Positions 45,908 through 59,500 of a DNA stretch of 64,000 nt are shown here, piece after piece. The stretch's first letter is position 1. Every line of letters begins with the position of its first letter. The translations under genes were made by a program, and so were the position numbers. The notes beneath the pieces were generated by a model. That model searched no databases. It saw only the letters and a program-made list of their open reading frames with translations, and was not told where the DNA came from. Source of the stretch: Terfezia claveryi (Eukaryota; Ascomycota; Pezizomycetes; Pezizales; Pezizaceae); assembly GCA_015179025.1 (NCBI GenBank), contig WHUX01000210.1:1-64000 (forward strand), in the 5' to 3' direction.

Positions 45908-48900
45908 GATAACTCCATTCTGGAAGTGCAGCAACGAATAAGCCATATGAATTTCAATAGATATATCCCTGAAAAGACTGCAAGAATTAGCATCACCTGC
46001 GTATTATAAACCGCGGAAGAGAACAGATTCCCGGGTGTGGGAGGCAGATACTTGGGAGTGCTGCTGTTGAGAAATTGAGAGCACATAGGTAGGGTAGGCG
46101 ATATGCAGCCGGATAAGTTTGAATCATGGTGCTGCAGACTAACGGCCTCGCAAGAGATGATTAGTCGCAGTGGGGTCCGTCGGTATCAGGTGGGATGAAT
46201 GCCGAAGGTAGTGGGGTTGTCGTGTCATGATCGTGTTCCTGATAAATACTGTTGGAGTATTGATATTGGAGACTGTTTTCGAAGAACAATATCGGTGGCT
46301 AGCATTGTAACGGCGATGATGTGCCATGCTTATGGGGGCATTAATTCGTCAGGTCACTAACCAGCACATTTTTCTTTTGCAGGAGTTCATGTCACTCCTC
46401 GTGAGAGGTGATAACGAGGTATCTCCAGATATTTTGCAGAAACCCCACCAACTAAGACAATGTCAGACAATGTCAGACACTTCGTAATTCAACATAACGT
46501 TCTAGTAACAGAAATCTGAGATACCTTTATCTGCTATCAAATCTCATCACGATCGCCGAATCGCCGAATCTGGCGGCCACGACCCGGCGCGAAGAGCAGA
46601 AAAAGTAAAGACCACAAAGAAGTGTCACGTCAAGTACTGAGCACAGGTGGCACGATAGGTGGCACGAGAGCAGGCACAAATTATGTAGCGGAATCATGAT
46701 TTGTATTTGAGACAAACGCCAACTAAAAAATATGTACGGCCACCCCTCCCTGTCCTTTCGAACCCATTGTCAGGATTCGCAAGGCAGCAAATGCTCTTCC
46801 AAACAGAAAAGCACCAAGCAATTTAAGAAAAAGCGATCCGTCTGCAATTAATTCACTCTGTGCTTCAGCTGACGCTCGTATAACATCACTGAGAAAACCG
46901 AAGTTGTGATGGACGGGCAACACGGAGAAGGCCGAAGCGCCGCACGAAGGAAAAAGAAGAGAAGGAAGGTTGAAGCTGGCGGGGTGGTTTTGTGCTCAGC
47001 GACGGTGCAAGGGTTGAGCCCTGTCCCGGTGATGGTCAAGCCCGCAACCTTGTGATTGGCGAAATCCGTTAGTCACTCGTCTTAGTCACCTGCCCAGTCT
47101 GCCCAGCAGAGGGAGCCAAGCAATGGAGCCAAAGTTCAATTGCCAGCTGCCGATCACGAGCACCCCAGGACGATCCGGCTATTATGGGACCGACTTATGG
47201 CATCAAATCAACGTTCGCTATCAGGAAAGGCTAAATAAAAGTTCCCCGAATTCTGCATAAACGAGGTATTATTGGTTTCCATCTGTATCTATTTGCCGCG
47301 GCTACTGATGTGTGGTGGGGCAAACCTAGGTCATCTGTCGGTGCATTCCGACCTGTCGTTATTGTTGGTATCATATTATCATGATGGCTGAAATATGGCT
47401 GGGCTGAGCTGAGCCATATGTCATTACAACCTGAGTATGTGAGCGTTGGGATCGGCGAGGTACTGTTGGCTCTTGTACCTGCATCACCTAAACACCAGAA
47501 GCCGCTGAAGAGTCCTTGCCTTCTCCAGCCAATCGCTAAAATCCAACCGATTATCGGAACGATATCTTATGTATATATCAATCAGCGATGATGTTATTTT
47601 ACATTTCCTCTGCCTTAGGTACCTAGGCCTCGGTTTGCGGTATGGCCTCATACCATGGATTGCGAATGTTGTTTGAGTACTTCCACACCCAAGCTCCAAG
47701 TGTATGGAACTCTGGAGTGTTAGACTGAACGCCCCAGGTATCAATCTCCATTGCCGAGACCAATAAATTAAGTCACGGAGTTCACCGTATCCAGTTAAAC
47801 TTGAGGAACACCGAACCCTATGTCCCCCCCAAAAAGCACTAAACCTCTGCAGGACCCGAATTGAGATTTAGCCGACGGTGGGATCGACAGGGCCATTGTG
47901 CTTGTCAAGGGTGGTGGGTTACTCAAATTAAATGGCAAATTACGAGCCAATCTTCTTTCAGGAGAGAACAACCACAGAATTTCTGCGGAATATTGCTTTT
48001 TCCATTTTGTCTTTTCAGGTTCAGGTTACCCGTTATGTTCATTTTGCTTGTTACGACTGTTATTGTTACTGTTGATGCCTCAAGAGGTTGATTGATTTCT
48101 AGTCTCGCGAAGACATACCCTATCGTTTGTTCATCGATCCGATTGAAAGGGAGAACAACACTTCATCGCACTGAAAACGTTCTCTGGAAACACTCCAAAG
48201 CTTCAGGAAAAACTTAATGGGAACTTGGTTCCCGAAATATTTCCCATAGTCGATTTATCTTTACCGCTCCGTGGTCCTTGATACAGAGGTTTCGGGTTGA
48301 CGGATTGGCGACTAGGCATATATTAAAGCATAGGCACTGCTTTGGGCTCTACCAAGCAAGCCAGCAATGGGACTCGATCAGACCCCTTTGGTCTTTGTAT
48401 TCCGTTGGCCCATGAGCTTAGTTTCTCACCGTATCCGTGGGCATAACGGTAAAGGTATACATACTACATAGCATAACTGGGTTGCCTCGGCGACAGTTCC
48501 AATAAGGGTGTGAGAACCAAACCCCCCCCCATTGCCTAAACCCAGAGGAGGCTACAGGGCCTGTTCCTGCGTTAGTTAATGCGGATTAGCGCTCAAACTG
48601 AACGACCTCGACCCAATTTAGGGCTCTCGAGAGAATTGATTCATCACAAACACGCTCTTCCTCCAATCCCTGCAGCTTCCCATCCCCACACCAGTTGGAA
48701 CCCCACGGCTTCGCTGTCTATACACAAGTCAAGGGTGGTACATCCCGCCCATTGATGGATCCGTGCGGTCACTTGAGAAGCAGGACTACTGCACCTGCTT
48801 TACGCTGCACCACATGGGCGGCAAAATACACTTCTTTTCGAGTATATGCCCAAATTTTCCTGCTCTCTTGGTGTTTTCCCGTTGACCGATCTCCGCTGTG

Positions 48901-50338
48901 TAATAAGCCAGTGAGCATTTTATGCTGACCGATCTTATATCATTATGGAGTGGCGACATTCCTATGGTAATGGACATTTAGCTCAGCTACCAGGATTCAA
49001 CAGGCCAATTGGAGGGTACCAGTACAGACGATGCTCCACCTCTTCTACACACGTTGACAGGTTTTCTGGCCCCGTCACAACGCCTCCGGTGGTGCTAAAC
49101 TCTGGACCGGGAGTGAGATTTGAGCCGCTATGACATCGGCTTGTTGAGAGTAGCTGTGGCTACCAATGAGGGCTCTGCCTAGGTGAGACAAGGCTCAGCC
49201 AGACCCGCATCTCTGGATTGGTTGTTGTGCGTTGGGAATTGCGCCTGTGCTCAGCGCAAAGTCGGTAACATGATGTTTCCAAGAGGCTCGTCCACCAAGG
49301 AACGTGCGTGGTGTGTTGTCCTAATTAACCAACCAGAGGGTAGGGTGCAGGGCCCTCTCCTAGCTTATGCGGGCTGAGTCGCTGGAGCTAGGTACTTTGG
49401 TGAGGTTCCCACCGTACTCCGCGACCGTTCGGTTTTTGGTTTAACGTCTTTTTTTAGAGCAAACATACGATAGGCGACCAGTGTGGAGCAGCTCACTGCC
49501 TATCTCGATGACCCTGTCATGGATAGTGAGGGTGTACGAGGGTTTGTGATAATGTGTCGGAGCGTGTGAGGTTGTTGTTGTGGGTGGCAGTCCGTAATCT
49601 TTGCAAATTTCCCTTGATCTTGGACTGTGAACAGACGCCTGCCCGCACACCATCCAATCCATGCAATCTCGCAGCTTCAATCTTTTGCAGCTTTGCCTCT
49701 TGGTACTTCTGCTGCAGCTTTCCCTCTTTTGCCTTTTTTTGCCTTCCACCCGTTGGTTTTTCTTCACCTCTTTCCTCTCCACTTTCATTTGGAAACCATT
49801 TCGTGTAGCGGTGCCTTTATTCCCTTCATTTGGTTGTCGATTGGTTTGGTTCATTGCGCACATCAAGATATAGAAACGAACGACGATACTTGCGACCTTC
49901 ATCTCACGCCATTATCGCGATACCCACTGGACTGATCTATCGGTTTTAGAATTCCTTCATTTATCGACATCAAAAAATCTCAGACCAGGCAGCAAGTACT
50001 TTCTAGTCACGATACTGTGCATCCCAGCTCCAACGACACACACTCTCATTTACCAAAAACCGCACTCGTTCTCTACAAAACAACCCCCCCATACACCCCC
50101 CATAGACACTCTCTACGACTCTAATATATACACACGGATTGGAATAATTGGCAAGTGGAATCGAGGTCTCTCATACACGGAACTTAGAATATAACAACCT
50201 ACACCGCACTTACAGACCACGAAGCACCATCATCACTCATACATATCATAATTTGCGATTTGGCTAGATCACATCGCCTCCCATCTCTCGAGCTTACATT
50301 CGAACCTTTAGTCGAAGGTACAATATAATATTACATTT

Positions 50339-52118
50339 ATGGAAATGGAATCCTCTTCGTTCTTCTACTATACCCCGGACCCGTCCCCAGCTGGACAGCA
50401 CGGCCATTTCCTCCCTCACCCCAATGGAATCTCGGAGGCAACTACCCCCGCCGACTCTCCAATTTCCTATCCATCTGCTATGGTCTTCTCTAGGCCGTCC
50501 TCCTCCCAATTGAATATCCCGCAACTGAAAACTACTCTTCCAATGGTCCTCTCACCAATCCCAAGCAATGCCTGCTTATCTCCTTCTGCTCTTAAGAAGC
50601 AGGGTGGACTTCTTACACCATCCTCACCAACCTTCTTCGGGATGGATGGAAACGATGTGTACTTCTGCCCACCGACACCTACCCTCACATCTAGCAGCAC
50701 CGCTAGTACCTCGCCTATGGTACTGACGGCCTCACCCTGGAGTTTGGACGAAGGATGCGGAGGAACTATCACACCATTGGAGTTGCTTCCGGGGGATTGC
50801 GGAGATTGGAGACACACACCGCCACTCACACCAGGTCAGTGAAAGTGTTTTACAATGCGCTTTTTGTTTATTTGTATATATTAACATAGATACAGTCCAC
50901 CCGTATCCACCAAGCCTTGTTCCGTCAAACAGTCCTACCATCATGCTCTCAGCATGCCCATCGCTCTCGCCGTCTTCTGACACTGCTTCATCACCGGAAT
51001 TTGATTTCTGTGATCCGCGTACACTAACTTACCCCACACCTAGCCCCCAAGAATCAGGCAAAGAAAACCCAGCTCTCCCCTCGCTAAGCGACGATGGTAG
51101 CTTCATGCTTGCTAGTGATGGTGTGGAGCTAAAGGTGGAAGACATGGACTTTAACCGGGGCTTGGCCTTTTTGGATGACAACACTGATTTCGAGTCGGAG
51201 GATGACTTCGTTGGTCTCATTGTACCATTATCATCAATTGATACCTATCTCTTGGATAAGCCCCAAGAGATTACCGATGGGTCGGAGATCTCATGGGAAG
51301 ATGGCTTTGATAGCTTTAGTGACAATGACAGCAACTTTGACGAAATCTCAGCCATACTTGCCCAACCCCTGCCATCGACGAGAAGCAGCGTTGAGCCAGC
51401 CGCCCCTACCGCGAAAAAGCAAAAGACCCACAGGCGAAAACCCGCCACCAAGGTCAAGTCCGATCCATACGACTCGGAAATTGACCCGCTAGACAAGATC
51501 ATCATGGATGCGAAACGCAACGGCTTCCCCGAAGAGGCTATTGACGTTGAGTATCTCACCCCTTCATCATGCCGCAGCGAAAAATCAATTTCTCCAGAGT
51601 GCTCCGATTTATGTGACTCCAACGGTAGTCCCCACAACCACCAGGCAACTACCATACTAAAAGATGCACCTGTCGTTCGCCGAGGACGAAAGCAATCCTT
51701 AACTGACGATCCCTCAAAGACGTTCGTGTGCAACCTTTGCTCTAGGCGATTCCGTCGCCAAGAACATCTCAAGCGTCATTTCCGCTCACTCCATACACAG
51801 GACAAGCCCTTCTCATGTGGGGAGTGCGGGAAGAAGTTTTCGAGATCGGATAATCTTAGCCAACATGCACGTACCCACGGAAGTGGGGCCGTTGTCATGG
51901 GGTTGCTTGAGGATGGGGAGATTGTGGATGGAGAGGGTCTAGATGGGACAATGCATTCTGGAGAAGACTCTGATAACTGCTCTTCATCTACCCCTACTAC
52001 TACCATTCCAAGATCATTGGTTTTCATTAATGCAGCGGATGTAGCTGATTTATCGACAATCAAGGCGGAGAAGTCCGCAGAGAAGAAGATGAGGAGGAAG
52101 AGGAAGCGCGATGAATAG
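50339..52118 (+). CDS. MSN2: Msn2/Msn4-type C2H2 stress-response transcription factor
   Basis: Two exons, 50339-50834 and 50890-52118, with a 55-nt intron and matching phase, give 574 residues. Two tandem C2H2 fingers close to the C-terminus read [20 protein letters not shown], then [20 protein letters not shown], then [11 protein letters not shown]. The spacing and contact residues ([17 protein letters not shown]) are those of Msn2/Msn4/Seb1/MsnA, which bind the stress element AGGGG/CCCCT. The N-terminal 450 residues are Ser/Thr/Pro-rich and acidic, as expected of activation and nucleocytoplasmic control regions. A basic [18 protein letters not shown] tail and [13 protein letters not shown] (about residue 340) can act in nuclear import. 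The 5' leader is long and pyrimidine-rich, common for regulated fungal genes. The gene symbol is by family. Confidence 0.88.
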
Positions 52119-55100
52119 AATTAATGTTTTAACACTTGGGTCTTTTGATTTTGTCTAGGGTCGCGAGGGAATTAAGTTGAGTATGAAATTACATTTACGG
52201 CGCTCTATTGTTGTCTGTGTTTTTTTTGTTTACCGGTTGGTTTGGTTGGGTGGGTGGCTTATACGTGCAAATCACTACAGTACTTCACTATACTATTACT
52301 ATTATCTAGGGGGAAATCCAAAATCTTCTTTTTGTTTTATGTTTTCATAATCGCTGTTTTCTAAAGCAGAGTCCAGCTTCTGTTTTCTATGCTTCTCATT
52401 CACTTCTTCTTCCTCTAGTATTTTATTTTCTTCTTCTGTTCGTGTTTTCCTCTCATAGTATCAGGAGTGGTTGTACTTTTCATTATGGTTTCGGCTTTTT
52501 GCCGCGTCCTTTTGACCTTGCGGCTTTGGATTTGGGATGGTAACGTTACAGCACGTGCGGTGTGTGTAAGGCAAGGCAGCTACAAATCAGGGAATAAAGT
52601 GGGGAAATCATAAATTGGATGGATGGGTGGATGGGTGTTGGTTTGAGGAGTTATTCTATTTCATTTAGTGGCAGGATACATCAAAAGAAACGTTCAAGTC
52701 AAGTGAAACAAGTTTTCCTTCGCTTCGTGATATATGCAATGGATTCTACGGATGTGATTCGTGGAGATTTTCCCCATGTATTGTGTGCAGCTAATGAAAC
52801 GTCATCGAATGAGATGTCGTTATCCTACTACGTTATTTCGGATCTTCCCTAATGGTTGGTAGAGAGCATGTTCTTGTGACCTCTGTTTCATCTTCAGCGT
52901 GGCAATTAGAGTGGCCTTCCTACTGATAATAGGTGGGGCCAGTATTATCCTCTATCCATCCCAACTATCACGAGGACAATTACGTCCCCATCTGTTTCCC
53001 AGTCTGCCTATTGGCTACCCCCACAATCCTCGGGCCGAAATACTGAAATAAAGGTGATATGATATCTGACGTTCAATGAGCACACAGCATCAGCATATGT
53101 AGGTACCCCATTTCAAGTTGCTCAATGAAAGAATGACACTGACCTCAGCTCACTTTTCACCCATATTCTTTCATTCAAGCGCGTAGGTATCACGATCACC
53201 ACCACACGATCCATCAAATAATTAATGGCCCAAACCCGACTGACCAAAAGAACCTGACAAATGTCTACGGCCGTGCATGCCCAAGCACAAGCAGCGCCAG
53301 TGTCAGTAAGACAAACAACGCCGCCGCCCAAGATCGGATCCCCTCCTACCATATACGATTCCAAGGATCTCGCTTCTCGATTAGTTCGGCGAACGCTATG
53401 AGCAACTGAAGGAAGTTACCGGAAGCATTTGCTTTTTTTAGAATTCCGCATTAGATTCTACATTAGATCACCCATTATTATCCTTTCATTTATGGAACAT
53501 AGTTTTTCCCCCCGCATACAACCACAGGATATTCATCTACCGTAGGTATGTGATTTCAACTATTATTTTTCTCGTAATTTCCATCCCGCCTTCACTCTCG
53601 CGGCAGAGATTTCATTTGCACTACCGTGCCGGTATTTCCTACCCGCTAACAAAACATCGTAATATATTCATCCAATTTATCCGGGGAAATGTGGTACGGT
53701 GCCAGTAAGAGTCCATAGAGCAGAGATCATGGCAGGATTTCCAGTGGCGGAGTTGGTCATCTTCCTCACCCTTTTGTGTCTATAAATAGAATATTATAAA
53801 TTAATCTTATTTATTTAAATGGGAATTACTGATGGAAAAACAGTGCGGTTTCCATACACGGATATTTGTTCCTCCATCGATCTCGAACCTGATATCGAAC
53901 ATTTTACCTTGCTTTGAATCTTGGATACCTGTGCTCCTCGCAGCAGTAGCAGCGCATATCCTTCCGTTCTTATATCGATCTTCCCGAATCCCGCAGAGTC
54001 AGCGATACCCCTCATGGAATACCGGTGAGTAGGAAAAAGGAATACAAGAAAATAGAAGTGAAAATAATAACGCAAAACCCTACTGGGGACCAGAACGCAA
54101 GTACCGGTAGGAAGAGATGGAAGTACCTAAGCAACGTAGGGTGCCTTACCTACTCCAAACTACCGTTGAATTCGAAGCAGTTTATCCTACCGAGGGCAAT
54201 AGTGTTTCAGTCTGTAACTTCCTACCTTCTATAGTTAAACCAAATTGTAAGATGCTATGACACAAACACATGTGCATGCAATGTTTCCTTGTTTTTTTTG
54301 TTTTTTCTTGTAGGCTTGAGCTCCTTCTAACTCCAATTGACAAATTCAGCGGGAGAATTTGTTTTTCTATTTCCGCACCGTGGAATGCTGTTTTTTTTCC
54401 ATCCCATCCCAGTTCATCCCATCGTGTTGGATAGAATTGGTGGCGCCGCTGTTTATATATTTGTTTATTCCTGGCGTTCTGGAAGTGTAGGGTAGGCCGA
54501 ACCGTATGTCTGGAACCTGCACCGGGCAAAAATTAGAGTAGTAAAAAAGTATATTTGCTTTTTTTCTTTTACATTACAGACTCGATGATCATGTAATCAG
54601 TTTGATCTTCTGCACTTGGCCCTCTGCGATTCGCGACAATTTGAGGATCTGTCACTGCTGTGCTTTTTAGACATTCCCGCTTCAGCCAGTCAGTTAACGT
54701 TTGTAATTTTTTTATTCTTAGACGGCCAGCTGTCACCTCACCGAATAACGTACTCACGGGCCGCTTTAATCCCGCTATGATAGGATGCGGTATCTTTTGA
54801 GCCGAGACGGCCTATCAACTAGCACACAAATATCTGCAAGATTTCGACGTGTCTCCATAGGCTGCTAATATTTTCCGGGCCGAATATCAACCATAAAAAA
54901 TAAAGCAGTGGACAAATTGGCAATCTCGATTGATTGTTGCGTTTTTCCCATTTGCAAAAACGAATGACAAGCTGGTCCTTTTGCTGATTTAGAAGGTTAG
55001 CATATAGAAGTGCAAAGAGTTTTTTTTTTTTTGATCATAACGTGGGCTGATGGAAAGAGCTGGTGGACGTCTTGGTCAAGATCAGCGTCTAGAAGTGCGA

Positions 55101-57677
55101 GAGTTCTGTTGTGCAAATGCTATGTGCGCTGGTTCCGCCCAGATGCACCGCAAATGTATGAAAAATGCTTAGTGAGGTGCAAAGTAGTGTACCTGCACTT
55201 GCTGCGATTGCTATGGATACTGCATGCATAAACAAGCCTCGGCTTTGAAGCTTCCCTACTCCTCATAAGGTAGCCCAAGCCGTTAGATATGATCGGCGGG
55301 GACACGTATCCCACAGTGCCCTAGATACGTCTGAATCTTTTGTGCTGGCTGGTGGCCCGCGTGGCAAAGCAGGGTGCGGCTAACTTCACTGGCTTGGGCT
55401 TGTTGTGTTAGATACTGCTAAACGCCTGGATATCCGCTATGAGAAAAATCGATCTTCTTTTTCTAACAAATCATCTGGTGTATGATATGAACAGTTGGGT
55501 TACCAACACATCTTTCATGGTGTCATAGAATTGCAATTGATACTCAAGTTGCCGGAGAGTTTGTCAGCCAGAAGTGCGTACCGTTCGGATAAAAAATCTC
55601 TTTGCCCCATCTAATATTACTTAGAGACAGCTATGCTTCCGTGGTTAATTTTCCGGCCTTCCATTGCAATCGAGAATAATCTAAATTCCTTGCCCTCACG
55701 GCAGACTTTGCTCTGGATATATTGGTTGCAAGATTCAAAAAAGCCAATTGCGGGATAATACTACTTACTAATTTCAAGCGTCAACTCCTGGGAACCGTTT
55801 GGTATAGAGTCTGCATATTGATATTTCCAACTACCTAGACTGGCTATTCTGGAATATGATTGGCTGTATTTTTGGTTCCAACGGTTGATGTGCATCTACT
55901 CCTGGCAAAAGCTTAAAGTAACAATGACTTTCACTGGAGTGGTCTCATCGTCCGCCCCATATTCCCATGCCCCTGGACAACTGACAACGGCGTGCAAAGC
56001 CCAACCTTGGCCGTTGCTCTCCAGAAAAATTGGTGGGATTGCTTGAACTAACGTTCCTCGCAATTGCAAATCATTATTCGGAGGCGTTTAAATTGGCGAA
56101 TTCCCATACCAGGTGTTTAAATCCAATAGTAGAGCAACCTTATCCCGAAGCTGCTGGAAGATCAACTTGGCAGGTAGTCTGGTTGGCACTTGGCACCTTG
56201 GCAGGCTTGTGAGAGTTATTCTGACCCGGGGTCGGGGGTAGCCAGCGACGTAGTTGCTCACGCACTTTCCAAAAGCATTATTAGAAGGAGGAATTAGATC
56301 CGACTGAGTTACCTACCTATCATGGAAGTCACTTCAATTCAAGTTATCAACTTCGTTAGCCAGCTCTGCCACTTCGGGCTGAGTCTTGATGGATGCGGAT
56401 TTATTTCATGAGACTGAAGTTATCTATAGTCTTGAGTTCTTTCTAAACCCTAACTACGAGGTTAATGTCGATACTCTAACAAGTTTTACGGGATACAGTA
56501 AGCCATGGTCTGATAATGTTTTCGAAGGGAACCCAAGGTTCGATGCCGGAAATTTGCCTCTCTCAAAGATCCCAACATGTTAGACTGTGCTTTCTTCATG
56601 ATAATCAGGTGGTGGATCAGCTTCAAGTTGATGACCAGTGGTCTTGTTTTAATAATCGAGTTAGCTGAAGCCGAGATGACGGGAAGAATTGGCTTGAACT
56701 ATTTTTACCTCTTAGGTACAGTGTTCTCTTGAAGTGATGGCTCTCCCATCCTACGTGTCTAGGTACAAGTAAACCTCATTTCTGGGCCTAACTGTCTCTG
56801 CGAGAGGTTGTACCAACAAGCATGGGGGATTAGCCGCGTACTTCCTTTACGACTAAACCCATTCGCTAGGTAATTCTCAAGCAGGACCTTCAATTGGCCT
56901 CCTCATGATCGCTATCTTCCGAATAGGGTAATATGCGGCGTCGATCTATGATCTTTGTTATATATTTCCGGCCCAGTCACGACAGAGGACTTTTCATGAC
57001 ATGACCGGTCCAGTCGTTACAATCACATAAAATGGAGTAGAGCTATCCAGTTAAGCTAGCAGGGTCAATATGGGTCCGGAAAATAAGAAGTCACTGCCTT
57101 TATTCCGGGATGACCGCAGCAGTTATTGGTAAACTAATACCCTAACCGATATCAACTGCAAACAGCCTATGGGATTTTAAAGCATCATTATGGAGAGCTT
57201 GCTACCTAGAAAAGATTCCGACTGGTGTTATTTCAGCAAAATACTGATAATCCCGCTATTATTACCTTGCGTGCAGCAGCTAAAGCTATATCCCGCGGCC
57301 CAACTGGCTTAACTCGAGCCCATTGCAATACAAGACGCTGCAGCTGTTTCAAGGCACCTGTACAATTCATTGCCATCCACGAGGTACAGGCAATGCAATT
57401 CGCTGCAATATAGTGAGCGGGGGGGGTCTATGGATAAGGGGTTGGGGGGCGCCCGACATCAGAAGGAACAGTGATATCAGAAGAAGAGGAAGAGGGTAAT
57501 GAACATGAAAGCGATACGGAATAAGAAAGGTCATCATGTATATTTAGTTGATAATTAATCAAACAATTCACTCTTTCTGACCGACCGGCTCATTCGGCCA
57601 GTCATCAGCAAACCGGTTTATTTCTGAATGAACGAGCTATTCATGAAAAACACGTCTGTCATGACTGGGCCGGAACG
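52119..57677. other. Gene-poor stretch, no supportable gene
   Basis: 3' flank of the Msn2-like gene (T-rich to ~52550), then AT-rich DNA with only short chance ORFs. A block at about 56968-57010 (CCGGCCCAGTCACGACAG) recurs inverted at about 57645-57675, just outside the inverted-repeat element that follows. Confidence 0.5.
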
Positions 57678-58995
57678 TATATGTTCTGGGCCGCCCACGG
57701 GTGACATACCCACTATTCCCCTCGTGGGCAATTTGTTTAATTGCTGAATTTGACACATAATGCACTTGAATCAATAAAAATATACCTAACTAGAGCTATA
57801 TTAAACACATACAACTAGGATATTAGTTGTACTCCGGGTCCATTGAGTCATCCTCCAGATCAACTAGGCTTCTATCCAGTAGTCCGATTTGTGTCCGTTC
57901 AGCTAGAGCTGAGAGGTTACCACAGTCATGGTCTGCTAGCACTTTGGTATGACAATAGATGCATGCCGAGCAGCATTAGAGCGAAGGTGATTGAGGATTG
58001 TTGGTTGGATAAAGGTTAAAAAGTACACTATACTTGGTGAAGAACAATTGGTGGCGTTCAGGCTGTGGTTGTGCACTAACTTTTGCATATAACCTTTTAG
58101 TTTTTGCTCAGTCTTTCTACTAACCATATCTCCTAATGCAAAAAATATGGACCATATTAATGTTATGCCATTCAACCTCAAACCACTTGTCCACAATACT
58201 GTAAAGCAGTATCCACATATTTTCTAAGCTTAGAACCAGCTTCAATTTGGTCTAAAACTCGGGGGATTAAAAGTGGCAATATACTCAGCATCTTTCTCTT
58301 CGTTCCGTTGATCATCTAGATCCTCATAACTAGAGGTATTTTTGTCATAATCCCGCTCTTGTTCATGATTTTTGTAATTTTCTACTCGTAAAAATGGAAG
58401 GTGTACTTGGTGTGGATAGGGTTGGCCAAAGACATCTCATAGGGAGTATTGAGTATTGAAAAGTATTTTGTTCAATTGATACCTGATGTAAATATTCAGA
58501 AGTGCTGTAATCCTATGCTTGGATGGCTCACTCAACTTTCCATTTAGCAAGACGAGGTTGAGGTTGTACAACTCTATTGGCTTGCTCAACAAGCCCTCGG
58601 ATTTCCATGTTTAATTTAATACCCCAAGCTCATAATAAATGCTCAACTTCAGCCTTAAATTCTCCACCATTATCAGACTGTAAAATTTCACGTGGGCCAT
58701 AAAGCTGAATCCACAGTGTCATTGCAGATGCAACAGACTCCGACTAATATTGATTAATATCATAAAGATAAACTTACCGTTTTATCTTCTAATGGAACAA
58801 GATAACACCATTTACTATAATAGTCTTTCATATGACAGATCCATTTATGTTGTCCTTCGGGCTCATGGCGCATACATATCAGTTAGATCAACCTGAACTC
58901 GTTCAATATCTCGTTATGTACTATATACAGTAATTAATAAATTTCTTGCGAGGGGCATAGTAGGTATGCTGCCCGCGAGCGCCCCAGAACATATA
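57678..58995 (-). mobile_element. Decayed integrase-bearing element with inverted termini (Ginger/KRBA2-like)
   Basis: Arms of 47 nt at 57678-57724 and 58949-58995 are inverted copies (39 of 47 positions equal by hand alignment, starting TATATGTTCTGGG). They enclose a minus-strand integrase remnant (58395-58905). Inverted rather than direct termini argue against an LTR retrotransposon. The Ginger class of cut-and-paste transposons combines a retrovirus-type integrase with inverted termini. A solo terminal fragment occurs at 6679-6715. Confidence 0.45.
58395..58905 (-). pseudogene. Integrase catalytic core (rve) remnant
   Basis: Minus-strand translation, with frame changes, gives VQVDLTDMY, EGQHKWICHMKDYYSKWCYL, AMTLWIQLYGPREILQSDNG, GLVEQANRVV and PYEMSLANP. 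These are in the order of a retroviral-type DDE integrase: first Asp in VDLTDM, second in QSDNG, Glu in GLVEQ. The pattern KWICHMKDYYSKW..L with ILQSDNGGEF and GLVEQAN is closer to KRBA2/Ginger-type integrases than to copia, by my recollection of the families. A stop (after EHLL) and several shifts kill it. A 34-nt piece at 58744-58777 starts GTAAGT and ends TTAG and could be a tiny intron. Confidence 0.6.
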
Positions 58996-59167
58996 TACTT
59001 ATGTATTTTGCTTATTTAGTTCCATATTGATTTATCTTACTGGCTATGCCATTATATATCAACAAGCTTGAATTAAACTGTCAATAGTACACATCAGCAT
59101 GTACTCTGACCACTGTAGGATGTTAGGAAGCTTCTATATTAGAGATCCATGGAGGCAGACACACACC

Positions 59168-59188
59168 AAAAAAAAAAAAAAAAAAAAA
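59168..59188 (+). repeat. Poly-A tract (21 nt)
   Basis: Uninterrupted A run, about 130 nt upstream of the third hairpin element. A second A run of 10 lies at about 59300-59309, immediately before that element. Confidence 0.6.
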
Positions 59189-59321
59189 TGCATAACAGAA
59201 AAGGCGGCTTGCTATTCCTAAAAATAGCAAGTACGTACATGCTTAGCTTAAAGCTTTGAGTAAATTTTGTTATAGAGTATATTAGAATATGCAATTTGAA
59301 AAAAAAAAATTCAGTACTCGG

Positions 59322-59415
59322 GTGCACCTCTCTTCGAGAAAGTATGACGAGCCACTCGGAATCTCGGGTGGATTAAGAGGTGATGTAAGTTAATCTTCCT
59401 GACCCTGCGCATATT
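59322..59415 (+). repeat. Hairpin-rich dispersed element, copy 3
   Basis: GTGCAC is followed by a hairpin 59329-59339 (TCTC, TTC loop, GAGA), a 12-nt spacer with AGTATGA, and a 7-bp stem 59352-59371 (CCACTCG / CGGGTGG with one G-U pair, 6-nt loop GAATCT). After 17 nt comes GTTAAT. The third stem seen in copy 2 is not preserved here. Confidence 0.6.
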
Positions 59416-59476
59416 ATGTACTGTACAAAGTATATCCAAACTGTGCTTACTAGGAAGGGAAGTATGACAGTGCCAA

Positions 59477-59500
59477 TTTTTTTTTTTTTTTTTTTTTTTT
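59477..59500 (+). repeat. Poly-T tract (24 nt)
   Basis: Uninterrupted T run, about 60 nt after the third hairpin element. Together with the poly-A runs upstream it may mark ends of decayed retroposed sequence. Confidence 0.55.

Larger units (their letters stand above)
36128..50338. other. 14-kb stretch without a supportable gene
   Basis: No ORF here reaches convincing length or family character. The content is decayed repeats: a fragment at 36665-36830, a poly-T at 37613-37635, an inverted-repeat element at 38236-38405, duplicated units at 40937-41030, and an inverted-repeat element at 45551-45907. The last ~900 nt (49440-50338) are pyrimidine-rich and form the promoter/5' leader of the Msn2-like gene. 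Confidence 0.55.

Noticed and set aside
49441..49935. Overlapping ORFs on both strands before the Msn2-like gene
   Set aside because: They arise from pyrimidine-rich leader/promoter sequence; hydrophobic Leu/Phe runs follow from CTT/TTC content, and no family is seen.
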